Assembly: GCF_023704175.1 (NCBI RefSeq)
Contig: NZ_CP084530.1
Coordinates: 2,424,501-2,488,500 of the forward strand
From: Paenibacillus sp. YPG26
GTDB taxonomy: Bacteria; Bacillota; Bacilli; Paenibacillales; Paenibacillaceae
Length of the DNA: 64,000 nucleotides
Direction of reading: 5' to 3'
Shown here: piece by piece, positions 45,128 to 54,305 of the stretch
Layout of the letters: every line of letters starts with the position of its first letter
How positions within the stretch are numbered: position 1 is the stretch's first letter
Made by a program: the position numbers and the translations under genes
Notes under the pieces: generated by a model
Told to the model about the DNA's origin: nothing
What the model saw: the letters and a program-made list of their open reading frames with translations, nothing else
Database searches by the model: none

Positions 45128-45880
45128 TCACCTTACCGGCGTTGCGGCTGACATTTGGAATCCAATCGATACCAGCTCCGCACAGTTGCCGGGCAGCAGC
45201 ATCAACGCTCCTGGAGCAAGCTGGTAATCGGCCTCAGCCAGCATTTCCCTGTAGCTCTCAGGAAGTACCGAGGACATTTCGCGCAGCTTTAGCCCTGCGC
45301 CTTCCTTCAGCATAGTCTCGCCGTTGATACCTCTCCATCTTCGCGGCTCATGAATGGGCTCTTCAAGCACGTGGTCAGAGATGAATATATTCTCAACCAG
45401 AACATTCCCATCCTCAACGCCCATAGCCATAATCCGCTTCACAATCGGCTCTGGGTCCTCCCCGGTGGTTACACCGTCGGTCATATGACAGATCAAGGGG
45501 GCGGGGCAGTCCTGCATATCCGGAAGCTCCGCCTTCAGAATCTTCTCCGCCTGGGCGAAAGCTTTGGCTGAGTCAGAGAATCTCTTTGGTGTGAGATCCG
45601 GCAGCTTCCCGAGCAGGGCGACCTCATCAATTCCCTTGACGCCGCCAAGCATATCATAGACTTCGTCACTATATGCCAGCAGGGCAATACGGTAACGGGG
45701 GGTCAGCCGATTACCCTTGGTCGATCTGAACACCATCTGTCTGACCGCCAGAGAGAGGGCATCATGTACAATATCAATTCTTCTGCGCCCTTCCATTAGC
45801 AAATTCATGGAAGCGCTGATATCAATCAAGTAAATAATCAAGGCCGGTGTCCGTTGCGAGGCCTGAACAGTGTATTTCAT
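45128..45880 (-). CDS. vWA-domain protein of the type VII locus
   Basis: A 250-residue soluble von Willebrand factor A domain. The MIDAS metal site is complete: LIDISASMN (DxSxS), a Thr in the second loop and MTDGVTTGEDPEP (third motif). Such domains bind partner proteins through Mg2+. No signal peptide or membrane helix is seen, so it works in the cytoplasm, probably bridging kinase, phosphatase and secretion ATPase. Start follows AAGGAGA. It lies 43 bp after the kinase gene. Confidence 0.85.
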   Translation of the reverse strand: MKYTVQASQRTPALIIYLIDISASMNLLMEGRRRIDIVHDALSLAVRQMVFRSTKGNRLTPRYRIALLAYSDEVYDMLGGVKGIDEVALLGKLPDLTPKRFSDSAKAFAQAEKILKAELPDMQDCPAPLICHMTDGVTTGEDPEPIVKRIMAMGVEDGNVLVENIFISDHVLEEPIHEPRRWRGINGETMLKEGAGLKLREMSSVLPESYREMLAEADYQLAPGALMLLPGNCAELVSIGFQMSAATPVR

Positions 45881-45923
45881 ACAGCTTATGTCTCCTTAAA
45901 ATTGCTATGAATCAGACGTAGTT

Positions 45924-47957
45924 CTATATATCAGGCAGCCCGGCACTATTCTTGGCCAGGAACTTCTTGAGACTCGCTGCCCGTTTGGCCAGGGTAGCTT
46001 TCTTGCTGAAATATCCGGAATCTTGGCTGTAGATATCCAGGAATTGCCACGCATAAGCCTTGGCCGTGTCATTTCTGCCTGTCTTAAATGCATTGTAGGC
46101 TTGGTTGAAAGAAGCATTCAGCTTAATGACCTGCTGCTCGCGCCTGGCAGCCAGAACTCGCGCTTTCTGTTCATTCACACGTTTCTGCTGCTCAAGTTTC
46201 GCTTTGCGTGCCGCATCAGCTTTCTTCTGCTCGGCGGCTTCCCTGGCAAGCCGTTCTTCCCGCTCCTGCTTCCACATCAGGTATTTCTCATACTGCAGCT
46301 GACGGTCGTACTTTACCTGAGCTGCTTGCTGCCTCTCCAGCTCGGCCTTCTTCTTCGCCTCTGCTTCCGCCCTCAGCTTGTCTTTCTTTTGCTGTGCTGC
46401 CTCCTGCCTTTTGCGTTCCTCTTCAAGCTGTGCGGCTTTGGCTGCCGCCTCTGCTTTGGCTTGCCGGATCTGTTGATCCTTGCTCGCTGCAGAGGCCTGA
46501 ACCGTACTGCGCACAGGTGTCGTTGTCTTGGGTGGCGCCGCGGCTGCTGACTGCTTAACAGGCTCATCTTGATTGGTGTAGACGGAATTCCCTGACTTGG
46601 ATGTATCAGACATACCATATACAGCAAGACTCCCGATCAGCAAGATAAGAAGAGCTGCCCCGGTATACAGCCAAGGCTTCCGCTGCCGGGCATCTGCCCG
46701 GGTGGACGGCTGAACTTTGGGTTCAGCTGCACTCGGAGGCATCAGTACCTGTACCGCTGTTAAGCCCTGTACGGCCGCCGAGAGCTCTGTGTATAAGTCT
46801 CCGCCTTCGGGTGATTCGGCAAGCGCCTTTCTGTATCCCTCAAGCGCCAGCTCTTTATTTCCAGACTCCTCCTGCTTCCTTGCCCATTCAACCAATTCGT
46901 GAACACTGAGGAACACGGGAATTTCATAATCCTGATGACCTTCTATAGAGGTATTCGGGATCATAGGCGAAGACTTAACCTGTTCCGGACTTGAGACAGT
47001 CTTCGGACCTTCAGGGGCAAGCATGGAGATCGCAACCAGCCATTCTCCGAAAGTAGGACAGTTCCTTACATCATCACTGTGCCATGCCCGAACAAACAAT
47101 TCGGCCGCACTCTTGCCCCAATTCGCTTCCAGACTCTCGGTCATGAGCTCAAATCTTGCACTGTTGGTCTGCATTTCTTCAGGAGCAAAATAGCTCTCTC
47201 CCCATGCCTCGGCCACGATACGGGGATCGGACCAGGCGAGCATTTCTGCTAGAATGACAGCTCCTGAGAACCGGTCTGCATAAGCATGCCAGGGCCCGCC
47301 GGAGCTGCGATGTACCGGCTGACCCAAGGCGTAGCCCGGAGACCCGGTGAAATGAATATCCGGCGGATCCAGTCTAGGGCTGTACAGCTGCTCTACATCC
47401 ACCAGTTCGACCGATGAGCTGCCGACCGCTTTGTGATTAGGGCTGCGCCAGGCGGGCAGCAGCACATTCGGCGAGGAGAGATCACAGTGGGCAAGCCCCT
47501 TCTGTTCCATAGAGGAACCTACAGCCGCAAGCCCTTTAGCCATCTCCCAGCTCTCCGTAAGGGTCAGTTGTTCACGATGCGCGAGAACATCCATCCAGGT
47601 TGAGCCATTCACCCAGGGCATAAGGACCGCATACAGCATCTCCGGATACTGGGCGATCAGCGTCCCGTTCGTCTCCGGTGTAATTACCAGACGGGAACAT
47701 ACTTGTAGACCAGGCAGCGAACTGAAGATTTCCATTCTCTCTGACTGATAGACCAGGGCCGGATTGCGGTATTTGGGGTAAAAGATCTTCAGTGCCTTGG
47801 CCGCATTCTCACCGCCATGTTCAGGAATCAGCTTATATACGGTTCCCTGTCTTCCGGCTTGCGCGTATGCCATACCCGGCGCTGCTGGATGCTGTCCGAC
47901 CCGATACTTCGTTTGGCTAATATAGATCTCATCCCCCGGGTTAGGCTGAAATGACAT
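45924..47957 (-). CDS. Membrane Ser/Thr protein kinase with TolA-like extracellular stalk, type VII locus
   Basis: A 677-residue protein. The N-terminal kinase-like domain (about 10-290) keeps the ATP-binding Lys (AAKALKIF), a short glycine loop (GRQGTVYK), the catalytic loop HCDLSSPNVLL and an Asp (VELVDVEQLY) in place of DFG; activity is plausible but the DFG is changed. A TPR-like unit lies at about 355-395. One membrane helix at about 426-447 is followed by a 120-residue Ala/Lys/Glu-rich helix (490-610) and a C-terminal helical cap. Kinase fold inside, one helix, domain outside is the layout of EssB/YukC, otherwise missing here. Between the WXG100 and vWA genes. Confidence 0.85.
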   Translation of the reverse strand: MSFQPNPGDEIYISQTKYRVGQHPAAPGMAYAQAGRQGTVYKLIPEHGGENAAKALKIFYPKYRNPALVYQSERMEIFSSLPGLQVCSRLVITPETNGTLIAQYPEMLYAVLMPWVNGSTWMDVLAHREQLTLTESWEMAKGLAAVGSSMEQKGLAHCDLSSPNVLLPAWRSPNHKAVGSSSVELVDVEQLYSPRLDPPDIHFTGSPGYALGQPVHRSSGGPWHAYADRFSGAVILAEMLAWSDPRIVAEAWGESYFAPEEMQTNSARFELMTESLEANWGKSAAELFVRAWHSDDVRNCPTFGEWLVAISMLAPEGPKTVSSPEQVKSSPMIPNTSIEGHQDYEIPVFLSVHELVEWARKQEESGNKELALEGYRKALAESPEGGDLYTELSAAVQGLTAVQVLMPPSAAEPKVQPSTRADARQRKPWLYTGAALLILLIGSLAVYGMSDTSKSGNSVYTNQDEPVKQSAAAAPPKTTTPVRSTVQASAASKDQQIRQAKAEAAAKAAQLEEERKRQEAAQQKKDKLRAEAEAKKKAELERQQAAQVKYDRQLQYEKYLMWKQEREERLAREAAEQKKADAARKAKLEQQKRVNEQKARVLAARREQQVIKLNASFNQAYNAFKTGRNDTAKAYAWQFLDIYSQDSGYFSKKATLAKRAASLKKFLAKNSAGLPDI

Positions 47958-47998
47958 GCATTATCCCTCTTTCTTCCTCAATAATAGATAAATCCGGT

Positions 47999-48277
47999 TT
48001 AGCTATGATTTTGGTCAATTGAACGAAACTTGCGGGAGATCGATAATAGTTCTTCACTGATCGAATCCAGAATTTGAACAAAGGACTGCATCTGCTTATC
48101 AGCCTCCTGGAACTCCTGGATGAAACGCTGCTTGGTAACACCTTCCCATTCATTCTCCATTCCCTGGACAGCATTCGTTAAGTTGGACACGATTTGTCTG
48201 CTTTCCTCACTGCTCATCTTGAATTGCTTGGCGATTTGCTCTACATGCTCCGGGCTGATTGTAATACGTCCTGCCAT
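47999..48277 (-). CDS. WXG100-family (ESAT-6-like) secreted protein
   Basis: A 92-residue helical-hairpin protein of the type substrate family of type VII secretion. The WEG turn motif occurs at residues 44-46 (MENEWEGVTKQRF), with amphipathic helices on both sides, and no signal peptide. Start is preceded by a strong GGGGGAAGG. The C-terminal tail is short, without a clear YxxxD motif. Its position between the larger WXG-like protein and the kinase is typical of ESX operons, where such proteins form dimers that are exported together. Confidence 0.93.
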   Translation of the reverse strand: MAGRITISPEHVEQIAKQFKMSSEESRQIVSNLTNAVQGMENEWEGVTKQRFIQEFQEADKQMQSFVQILDSISEELLSISRKFRSIDQNHS

Positions 48278-48315
48278 CTGTGCCTTCCCCCTTGCCTATA
48301 AATGTGAGATACTCC

Positions 48316-49074
48316 TCAATCTTGAACGATGTTCTTGTCATATGATTTATGTTTGTTGACCAGCTTATTTAGATGCCGTAGGTCCGCCGGTTTCTTACCG
48401 CCTGGAACCACTCTGATTCTCCGAAGCTTTGAAGGCAGCTGCACGACCGCTGAAGGATTGGTGAATTTCCATGCAGGCGGGTTGTTCACCGCTACCTGGA
48501 GCAGCTCCTGTTCAGCCGCTTCCCCGCCAACTCGAGGAGCTCTTGTGAGCTTGGTTCCCTCTGGATGGAGCTTGTCCAGCGTTCTGAAGCCAAGTGCACT
48601 GGAAGCCGAAGCAGGTACTTCCCACTTTTGCCGCGATTCCGGACTCTTCTCTTTCCTTACAGCCTGAACAGCTGATTCAGGATTGGAGATGACCCCTTGC
48701 ATCTTGTAGCTTCCCGGAAGTATAACCGGGTTCCTTACCGCCAGCAGACCGGCATACAGAGCCGCTGCGCTGCCAACGGCAGCAATGGGTGTTCCCTTCT
48801 GATAGGATGAAGGCTCATGTTCAAGTCCCTGAAAGGCATCCGCCTTCGTCCCGACAAAGCTGCCCATTCGGTGAAGTTCGGAATGAAGCTGCTCAGACAA
48901 CCTATGGGCTTGCTGCCATTGTTCGGATACTGAGCCAAGAGGCCCGCTTTCCTGAATAAGGGAATTCAGCAGCTGATTGAGGCCGGCTGACATTTGGCGC
49001 AGCCGTTCCGCAGCTTGCTGAAGATTATTCCCCAGCATCCGCATTTGCTCAGGTTCCATTCTTATACGCATCAT
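48316..49074 (-). CDS. Extended WXG/PPE-like protein, candidate type VII substrate
   Basis: About 252 residues. The first 85 form a helical hairpin like WXG100/PPE proteins (PEQMRMLGNNLQQAAERLRQM, then SEQWQQAHRLSEQLHSELHR, with W-x-x-A in place of W-x-G). Residues about 95-250 are a basic, proline- and lysine-rich tail with a short hydrophobic segment near 100-118; no catalytic motif is recognised. The frame overlaps the upstream EspG-like gene; ATG at 49,074 follows AGAAAGG. It probably pairs with the 92-residue WXG100 protein and may be the main exported cargo or a machine component. Confidence 0.7.
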   Translation of the reverse strand: MMRIRMEPEQMRMLGNNLQQAAERLRQMSAGLNQLLNSLIQESGPLGSVSEQWQQAHRLSEQLHSELHRMGSFVGTKADAFQGLEHEPSSYQKGTPIAAVGSAAALYAGLLAVRNPVILPGSYKMQGVISNPESAVQAVRKEKSPESRQKWEVPASASSALGFRTLDKLHPEGTKLTRAPRVGGEAAEQELLQVAVNNPPAWKFTNPSAVVQLPSKLRRIRVVPGGKKPADLRHLNKLVNKHKSYDKNIVQD

Positions 49075-49076
49075 AA

Positions 49077-49907
49077 TCACCTTTCTTCTGCTTCAGAAGG
49101 GCTCTCCAACCACAGCTGCAGCATGGTATGGAATTGCTCTCTTGTAGTCGGGGTAGCGATCAGCCAATCTTCCTCATCTTTGGTGCTCATACGAATTAAC
49201 CAGTTCATAGATTCATTCACGACAAAAGCAGCACCCTGGGTCTCCCAGTCTGTACCACTCCATACGGACAGTTGAAGTTCCCCATCCGAGGTTCTTGTCT
49301 TGATACACCGGGCCAGAGCCACGGCTCCTTCATGATCGTCGGTAGAGTCCGCAAGTTCTGTGATGATCTCATCCTCGCTCATATGCCCGCTGTTCTCATA
49401 CAGCTCGTTAAATTGTGTCCGGGATAGTAGCATAGCGGGCATATTATCCACAGATTTGGAATTCCAGCTCATCCGGTTCACCATAACCTCGCTGGCTTGT
49501 CTTACATTACCAATCTCAAGAAGCTGATATTCACTGGATGAGTCCGAGAGCTTTCTGACCTCAACGACCTTCTCATCCGTTACATGCAGATATCCTTCAA
49601 AGCTCTCTTCCTTAGTCGTGTACCTTACCCAGCACGCACGCTCGGCGAGACCCGCTATAGCAACCTGCGAGAAGACCTGGGAGGACATTTCCAGCTCATC
49701 CCCGTCGTCCACTTGGGTTAGATATCCTTTGCTTAGCAGAGAATTCTTCGCACTTTCCCACTCTTCTGCAATTTCTTCCGACAGATATCCGCGGAACGGA
49801 TCATCAATCCCCAGCAGACGGTCAGAACCGAGAATTCCCGCAAGGAAGAACAGCTCCTTCGTGTCCAGCGTGATTACTGCTTTTCGTGAGGCATTTGCCG
49901 TCAACAT
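49077..49907 (-). CDS. EspG-like protein of the type VII locus, possible substrate chaperone
   Basis: A 276-residue acidic cytoplasmic protein without signal or membrane helix. Its pattern of an N-terminal helical part (LDTKELFFLAGILGSDRLLGI), a central beta-sheet, helices rich in acidic residues (ENSGHMSEDEIITELAD) and a second sheet recalls EspG, the chaperone of PE/PPE proteins in mycobacteria. This is a fold-level impression, not a sequence match. It abuts the EssC gene with no gap and overlaps the WXG/PPE-like gene, the place expected for a chaperone of that substrate. Confidence 0.5.
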   Translation of the reverse strand: MLTANASRKAVITLDTKELFFLAGILGSDRLLGIDDPFRGYLSEEIAEEWESAKNSLLSKGYLTQVDDGDELEMSSQVFSQVAIAGLAERACWVRYTTKEESFEGYLHVTDEKVVEVRKLSDSSSEYQLLEIGNVRQASEVMVNRMSWNSKSVDNMPAMLLSRTQFNELYENSGHMSEDEIITELADSTDDHEGAVALARCIKTRTSDGELQLSVWSGTDWETQGAAFVVNESMNWLIRMSTKDEEDWLIATPTTREQFHTMLQLWLESPSEAEER

Positions 49908-52900
49908 TTATCCCACCTCCTCTCCAATTAACACCTTCCATTTATCCCCGATTTTTTTCATCCATTCATTTCTCTCTTCACTAGTCTCAAAAGGCAGAGC
50001 CGCTTTAATTCTCTCGTATTTACGTCTTATATAATAACCTTGTCCTGCTGGCAGAATAGGAAGCTCTCCATTGCCGGATTGCGTCTCAGACATCGGTATC
50101 CGGAAGAAGCTCAGATCATTCGCATCCCGGCTGCCAAGCAGAAATCCGCTTTGACAGTTCCTGATCTCGCCGAACCAATCCACCCCGAAAGTCGGGAAGT
50201 CTGAGGGCACACCCGAAATAATAACATGCACGCCAAGCTCTCTTGAGTTCCTGATCAGACTTGTGAGCTTATCCTTAAGGGTGAAATCCTGCAGTTGACG
50301 GGCAAGCACATCCGCATCGTCAATCATCAGCAGCTTGGTGGTCCGACCTTGATGAACCACGCCGGTAGAGTCTTCAGAAGTCACCTGTCTGGCATGAAGC
50401 TTCTCAAGAATTCCTGCGAGGTTCTTGTCCCCGAAGGAGCTGCCTTTGATATGGGGAATCCCTTGAAGATTCCCTAGCTCATTCGCAGAATGGCGGTTAT
50501 CCACCGTATAAATCTCAAGCTGCTCCGGCGGGTAGTTCCAGGCAAGTGACAGAAGCCAGCTGGTCAGAAATAAAGATTTGCCCGACTCCATAGGGGCTCC
50601 CACCAGGAAGTGCGGTCCTAATTCCAGTTCGGCTCCGAAGGGGCTAAGATCCTCCACCCTGATTCCAAGCGGAGCCGGAACACTGCTAGCTTCACGACTC
50701 ATTATCACCTCATCGAGAGTCAGCGTATGCGGAAGCTCACGGATGGTCTCTGGCCGAGCGCCTTTCCAGCTTTGATCTAACTGGGATATGCTGTGCCTCA
50801 GCTGATCAGCTCTCTCCGCCTCATTCTCACCCGGAGCGGGAAGTGAGGCCTGGAATTCCAATACACGGGAATCCGATTTGATATATCCGCGTCCTGGTGG
50901 CTGATGAATATCTGTCTCACCGGCTGCGCGCAGGCCCATGTAATAATAATCTCCGGGATCAGCAATCTGAAAGGCGATAGACCTGGGAATGCTGCTGCGA
51001 AGCTTCTCGGTGATATCTCCAACACGATTCGCGCTGATGATCACTCGTATTCCAGCAGCCGCACCTTCACGCAGGATGAACTCCAGCTTCTCGTTCTCCG
51101 CCGGGAATGTCCCCTTGAACAGGAAATAATCATCAATTACGACCACGATTTCGGGTAGACCCGAATCTACTGACCTTCGGTATTCCGCCGCGGTCTTCAC
51201 GCCAGCTTGTACAAAGCGTTGTCTGCGTTCATTCGAGATGAGAAGCAGATAACGGAACAGCCTGGACATACGATCATGATCCTCAGGCAGAATCACATTT
51301 CCAATGTGAGGGAGGCTTGCGAACTCCTTCATCGTTCTCCCCATATCCACCACATAGCCCGACCAGGCTTCAGGTGAATAACGCTTAGCCAGGGACATAA
51401 GCAAGGTTTGTATTAAGGTTGATTTCCCGGAACCGGGCATGCCATAGATAAGCAAATGTCCATCGTCCAGGGCAATTTGCAAGGCAATCTGCTGCTGCCC
51501 GCTGACATCATCGGCCATCCCCGCGACGGCGTTCAGACCTGGGCTGCTCTCAGCCTCATCACTGACTTCCAGAGGGCCAATGAGCTCTGGCAGCGGCGGA
51601 AGCCAAGGTCCTTTCAGCTGGTTGATCCCCAGCTTCTCCGCTGTCTGAATAACTGCATTAATTACAGCCTGCAGCTGCTTCATGGGAGGCGGCTCGGCGG
51701 GTACAGTCTGTGCATAGTCACTTATTCCTAAAGGCACCCGTTCCCCACTGATTCCAAGCTTATATACCATAGGAGAAGCATTTCCTTCAGCCAAATGCGG
51801 CGCACCACTCCAAGCGAATTGAAGCTGCTCGAACACCTCACTGCTGCCCACCTGGAAGTAACCCCGGCCGGATTTGGTAATCCAGGCCGCATCCGGCACT
51901 TTAAGCATATCTCTGCTGTCACTCTCATCCTGAACCCGGAGACAGATTCTGAACCGGGCATTGCTCCATATCTTGTCATCCACCACACCCGAAGGCTTCT
52001 GGGTTGCCAGAATCAGATGCAGTCCCAGTGTTCTGCCAATGGAAGCGATACTAATCAGCTCATCCATGAAATCAGGATGATCCCGCTTGAGTTCAGCGAA
52101 CTCGTCAATCATTACAATTAAATGCGGCAGGGGCTCTCCCGTCTTAAGCAGATAATATTCATCAATATGCTGCAAATTCCCGGCATCCTTAAGAACTTGC
52201 TGTCTCCGGACCAGTTCGGCCCGTAGAGAGATTTTGGCGCGGTGAATCATTTGTTTGTCCAGATTCGTCAGTGACCCTACGACATGGGGAAAAGCTTCAA
52301 GCGTATTGGACATGCCTCCGCCCTTGTAGTCAATGAGCAGAAAGTTCACATCATGCGGATGATATTCCATCGCAATGCTTGCAACCAAGGATTGCAGCAG
52401 CTCACTTTTACCCGATCCTGTGGTCCCTGCTATAAGGCCATGCGGTCCGTGGCCCTGGCGTTCGATCTTGTCATGGAGCTGCAAATTCATCGTCTTACCT
52501 CCGGCTCTTGCGCCCAAAGGCACCGGCAGCGTCTGAGGGAAGCGATTCCGCTCCCAGGTTCCCGCAATGTCGTGCTCCCCGATCCCCCTGATTCCAAGCA
52601 GCTCCAGCAGGGTAAGTGCTGAAGGAATTTCTGCCGCTGATGACTTCTTCAGTTCAATCGGGGCCATTCTACGGGCCAATACATCTGCTTGCTGGATTGA
52701 GAAGCGGTCCACCGCGAGCTTCTGCGGCACCGCCATACCGTTCTCTTTTGTGAAAATATAAGCAGCATTTGTTCCCTCACATTCCACAATGAGCCGGCAT
52801 TGTCTTGGCAGTCTCTCTGTGGAATCAGCCAGGACCAATGTACATGCATTCAGGCCTTCCTCCTGGTCCATTAACAATGCATAAAGGGCCTCGTCCTCAA

Positions 52901-53888
52901 TCAGCCGGTTCTGAGTCAAAAGAGTCACATAGTACGGTTGATCCACTTTGTGCGGTTGGCCATAGGATCGCTCATGCCGCGTAACACGCGGATTAAGTTG
53001 CTGATACAGCCATTCGGCGAGCTCCCGGATCTGAACCGGATTGCCAGCCATAAACCTGCGGTCCTTCCCTTCATTCCACACATGGGGACAGTAGCGCATC
53101 CAGTCCCATTGCTCCCGCTCGGACTCGCCAAAGAACGCGGCAATCTTCACCTCATCTGGGGAGTGGTTAATCGCAACTTGAGCAATCAAAGCGCGGGACA
53201 GGTTGCGGACAGCTTCACAGCTGCCGACGATGCCAATTACGCCACCTTCTGATAACGGCAGGGTTACTGGACAATCCGGTATGAGCTGGTAACTGGTCTG
53301 CAGCCGCTCTGCCTCTTCAAGAAGAGGGTCTTCCATGAATTCATTTCGCCGTGGCGCGATGATATCCACCTGAAAAGGAACACTTCCCGTGCCAGCCCTG
53401 ACATCGAGGAAATCCTCGTCTCCTGCGGATCTCTCCCACAGAGCGGGCGCTTGTTCAGCGGCAATCTGAATCGCCGCCTCGGGATGACGGTGCACAGAGA
53501 GAAGCAGTTCTCTTTGCTGCGCGGCTTTGGCTTCGAAATCTTCCCTGTATTTTTCAAGAACCATGCTGTATTTAAGCTCTCTGTCTCTCAGCTTCTGCTC
53601 GAAATCTTTGGTCTTCGTCCAATAGATCACAAACGGCAAAAAATAGGTCAACAGAACGCCAACCATAGCAATCCCCTCATACAGCGTAAACTGCGCACTA
53701 AGCTGATCCAAAGTAAGGTTCAAGTATATGATGAATCCCACGGTAACCATCGTCAGTGCAGATGGCCATACAAATAGTGAAGGTGAGAACACAGGCCTTG
53801 TGGGCACATCTGGCGGCTGCACAATTTCTGTCTGAGCAGACTCCATTGATTTCTTCATTCTAGGTGATCTTTGATAGAGAATACTCAC
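49908..53888 (-). CDS. essC: EssC/EccC-type ATPase of type VII secretion
   Basis: Motor protein of 1326 residues. Two membrane helices lie near the N-terminus (about 38-55 and 73-90), then a DUF-like stalk domain and three FtsK/SpoIIIE ATPase modules with Walker A at about 486 (GTTGSGKSELL), 813 (GMPGSGKSTLI) and 1098 (GAPMESGKSLF). The first module keeps the full Walker B with Glu (IVMIDEFAEL); the second and third read VIDDYF and MIDDADVL and are probably degenerate, as in other EssC/EccC proteins. There are no N-terminal FHA domains, unlike EssC of Staphylococcus and YukB of Bacillus, so the architecture is closer to actinobacterial EccC. Start GTG follows AGGAGGAG. Second gene of the operon. 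Confidence 0.93.
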   Translation of the reverse strand: MSILYQRSPRMKKSMESAQTEIVQPPDVPTRPVFSPSLFVWPSALTMVTVGFIIYLNLTLDQLSAQFTLYEGIAMVGVLLTYFLPFVIYWTKTKDFEQKLRDRELKYSMVLEKYREDFEAKAAQQRELLLSVHRHPEAAIQIAAEQAPALWERSAGDEDFLDVRAGTGSVPFQVDIIAPRRNEFMEDPLLEEAERLQTSYQLIPDCPVTLPLSEGGVIGIVGSCEAVRNLSRALIAQVAINHSPDEVKIAAFFGESEREQWDWMRYCPHVWNEGKDRRFMAGNPVQIRELAEWLYQQLNPRVTRHERSYGQPHKVDQPYYVTLLTQNRLIEDEALYALLMDQEEGLNACTLVLADSTERLPRQCRLIVECEGTNAAYIFTKENGMAVPQKLAVDRFSIQQADVLARRMAPIELKKSSAAEIPSALTLLELLGIRGIGEHDIAGTWERNRFPQTLPVPLGARAGGKTMNLQLHDKIERQGHGPHGLIAGTTGSGKSELLQSLVASIAMEYHPHDVNFLLIDYKGGGMSNTLEAFPHVVGSLTNLDKQMIHRAKISLRAELVRRQQVLKDAGNLQHIDEYYLLKTGEPLPHLIVMIDEFAELKRDHPDFMDELISIASIGRTLGLHLILATQKPSGVVDDKIWSNARFRICLRVQDESDSRDMLKVPDAAWITKSGRGYFQVGSSEVFEQLQFAWSGAPHLAEGNASPMVYKLGISGERVPLGISDYAQTVPAEPPPMKQLQAVINAVIQTAEKLGINQLKGPWLPPLPELIGPLEVSDEAESSPGLNAVAGMADDVSGQQQIALQIALDDGHLLIYGMPGSGKSTLIQTLLMSLAKRYSPEAWSGYVVDMGRTMKEFASLPHIGNVILPEDHDRMSRLFRYLLLISNERRQRFVQAGVKTAAEYRRSVDSGLPEIVVVIDDYFLFKGTFPAENEKLEFILREGAAAGIRVIISANRVGDITEKLRSSIPRSIAFQIADPGDYYYMGLRAAGETDIHQPPGRGYIKSDSRVLEFQASLPAPGENEAERADQLRHSISQLDQSWKGARPETIRELPHTLTLDEVIMSREASSVPAPLGIRVEDLSPFGAELELGPHFLVGAPMESGKSLFLTSWLLSLAWNYPPEQLEIYTVDNRHSANELGNLQGIPHIKGSSFGDKNLAGILEKLHARQVTSEDSTGVVHQGRTTKLLMIDDADVLARQLQDFTLKDKLTSLIRNSRELGVHVIISGVPSDFPTFGVDWFGEIRNCQSGFLLGSRDANDLSFFRIPMSETQSGNGELPILPAGQGYYIRRKYERIKAALPFETSEERNEWMKKIGDKWKVLIGEEVG

Positions 53889-53918
53889 TGAACTCCTCCT
53901 AGCTCCATATTACTAGAT

Positions 53919-54272
53919 TCATATTCTTTCATCCGTCGTACCATAGGTACGCTGTATTCTGACAAAAGAACCCTCCATGAGTCCACTGTCCCCTATCTTG
54001 TGTTCATGCGGGATATGGAACCAAGGACCCTCAGGCAGCCTGCCTTCAAGGTTGTATATGATACTTTCTTCATCTATTAAGGATTGATAAGCGGAATCAT
54101 GCTGAAGCAGTCCTAGCAGGTCAAGGGCCTTAGTCTCAGGAGAGAGCTCAATATCGAACCAGTCAGCCTGATTCCTGCCTTTACATACGGTTATAATCAC
54201 GAATGCTTCCCGACCTTTCCATTTTAGCTCTATAAAATGATCCATATTATTCATCATATCACTGTTAACCAC
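53919..54272 (-). CDS. yukD: YukD/EsaB-like ubiquitin-fold protein
   Basis: A protein of up to 117 residues at the head of the operon. The core, about 12-100, has the beta-grasp pattern of YukD/EsaB (FVIITVCKGRNQADWFDIELS, a central helix ETKALDLLGLL, and LMEGSFVRIQRTY at the end). EsaB and the ubiquitin-like domain of EccD are regulatory or structural parts of type VII systems. The start is uncertain: GTG at 54,272 has no ribosome site, and ATGs at 54,257 and 54,245 are possible. It lies 30 bp before essC. Confidence 0.82.
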   Translation of the reverse strand: MVNSDMMNNMDHFIELKWKGREAFVIITVCKGRNQADWFDIELSPETKALDLLGLLQHDSAYQSLIDEESIIYNLEGRLPEGPWFHIPHEHKIGDSGLMEGSFVRIQRTYGTTDERI

Positions 54273-54305
54273 CAGATGGCTTGCTGCCCTATCTCCATTT
54301 GTTAC

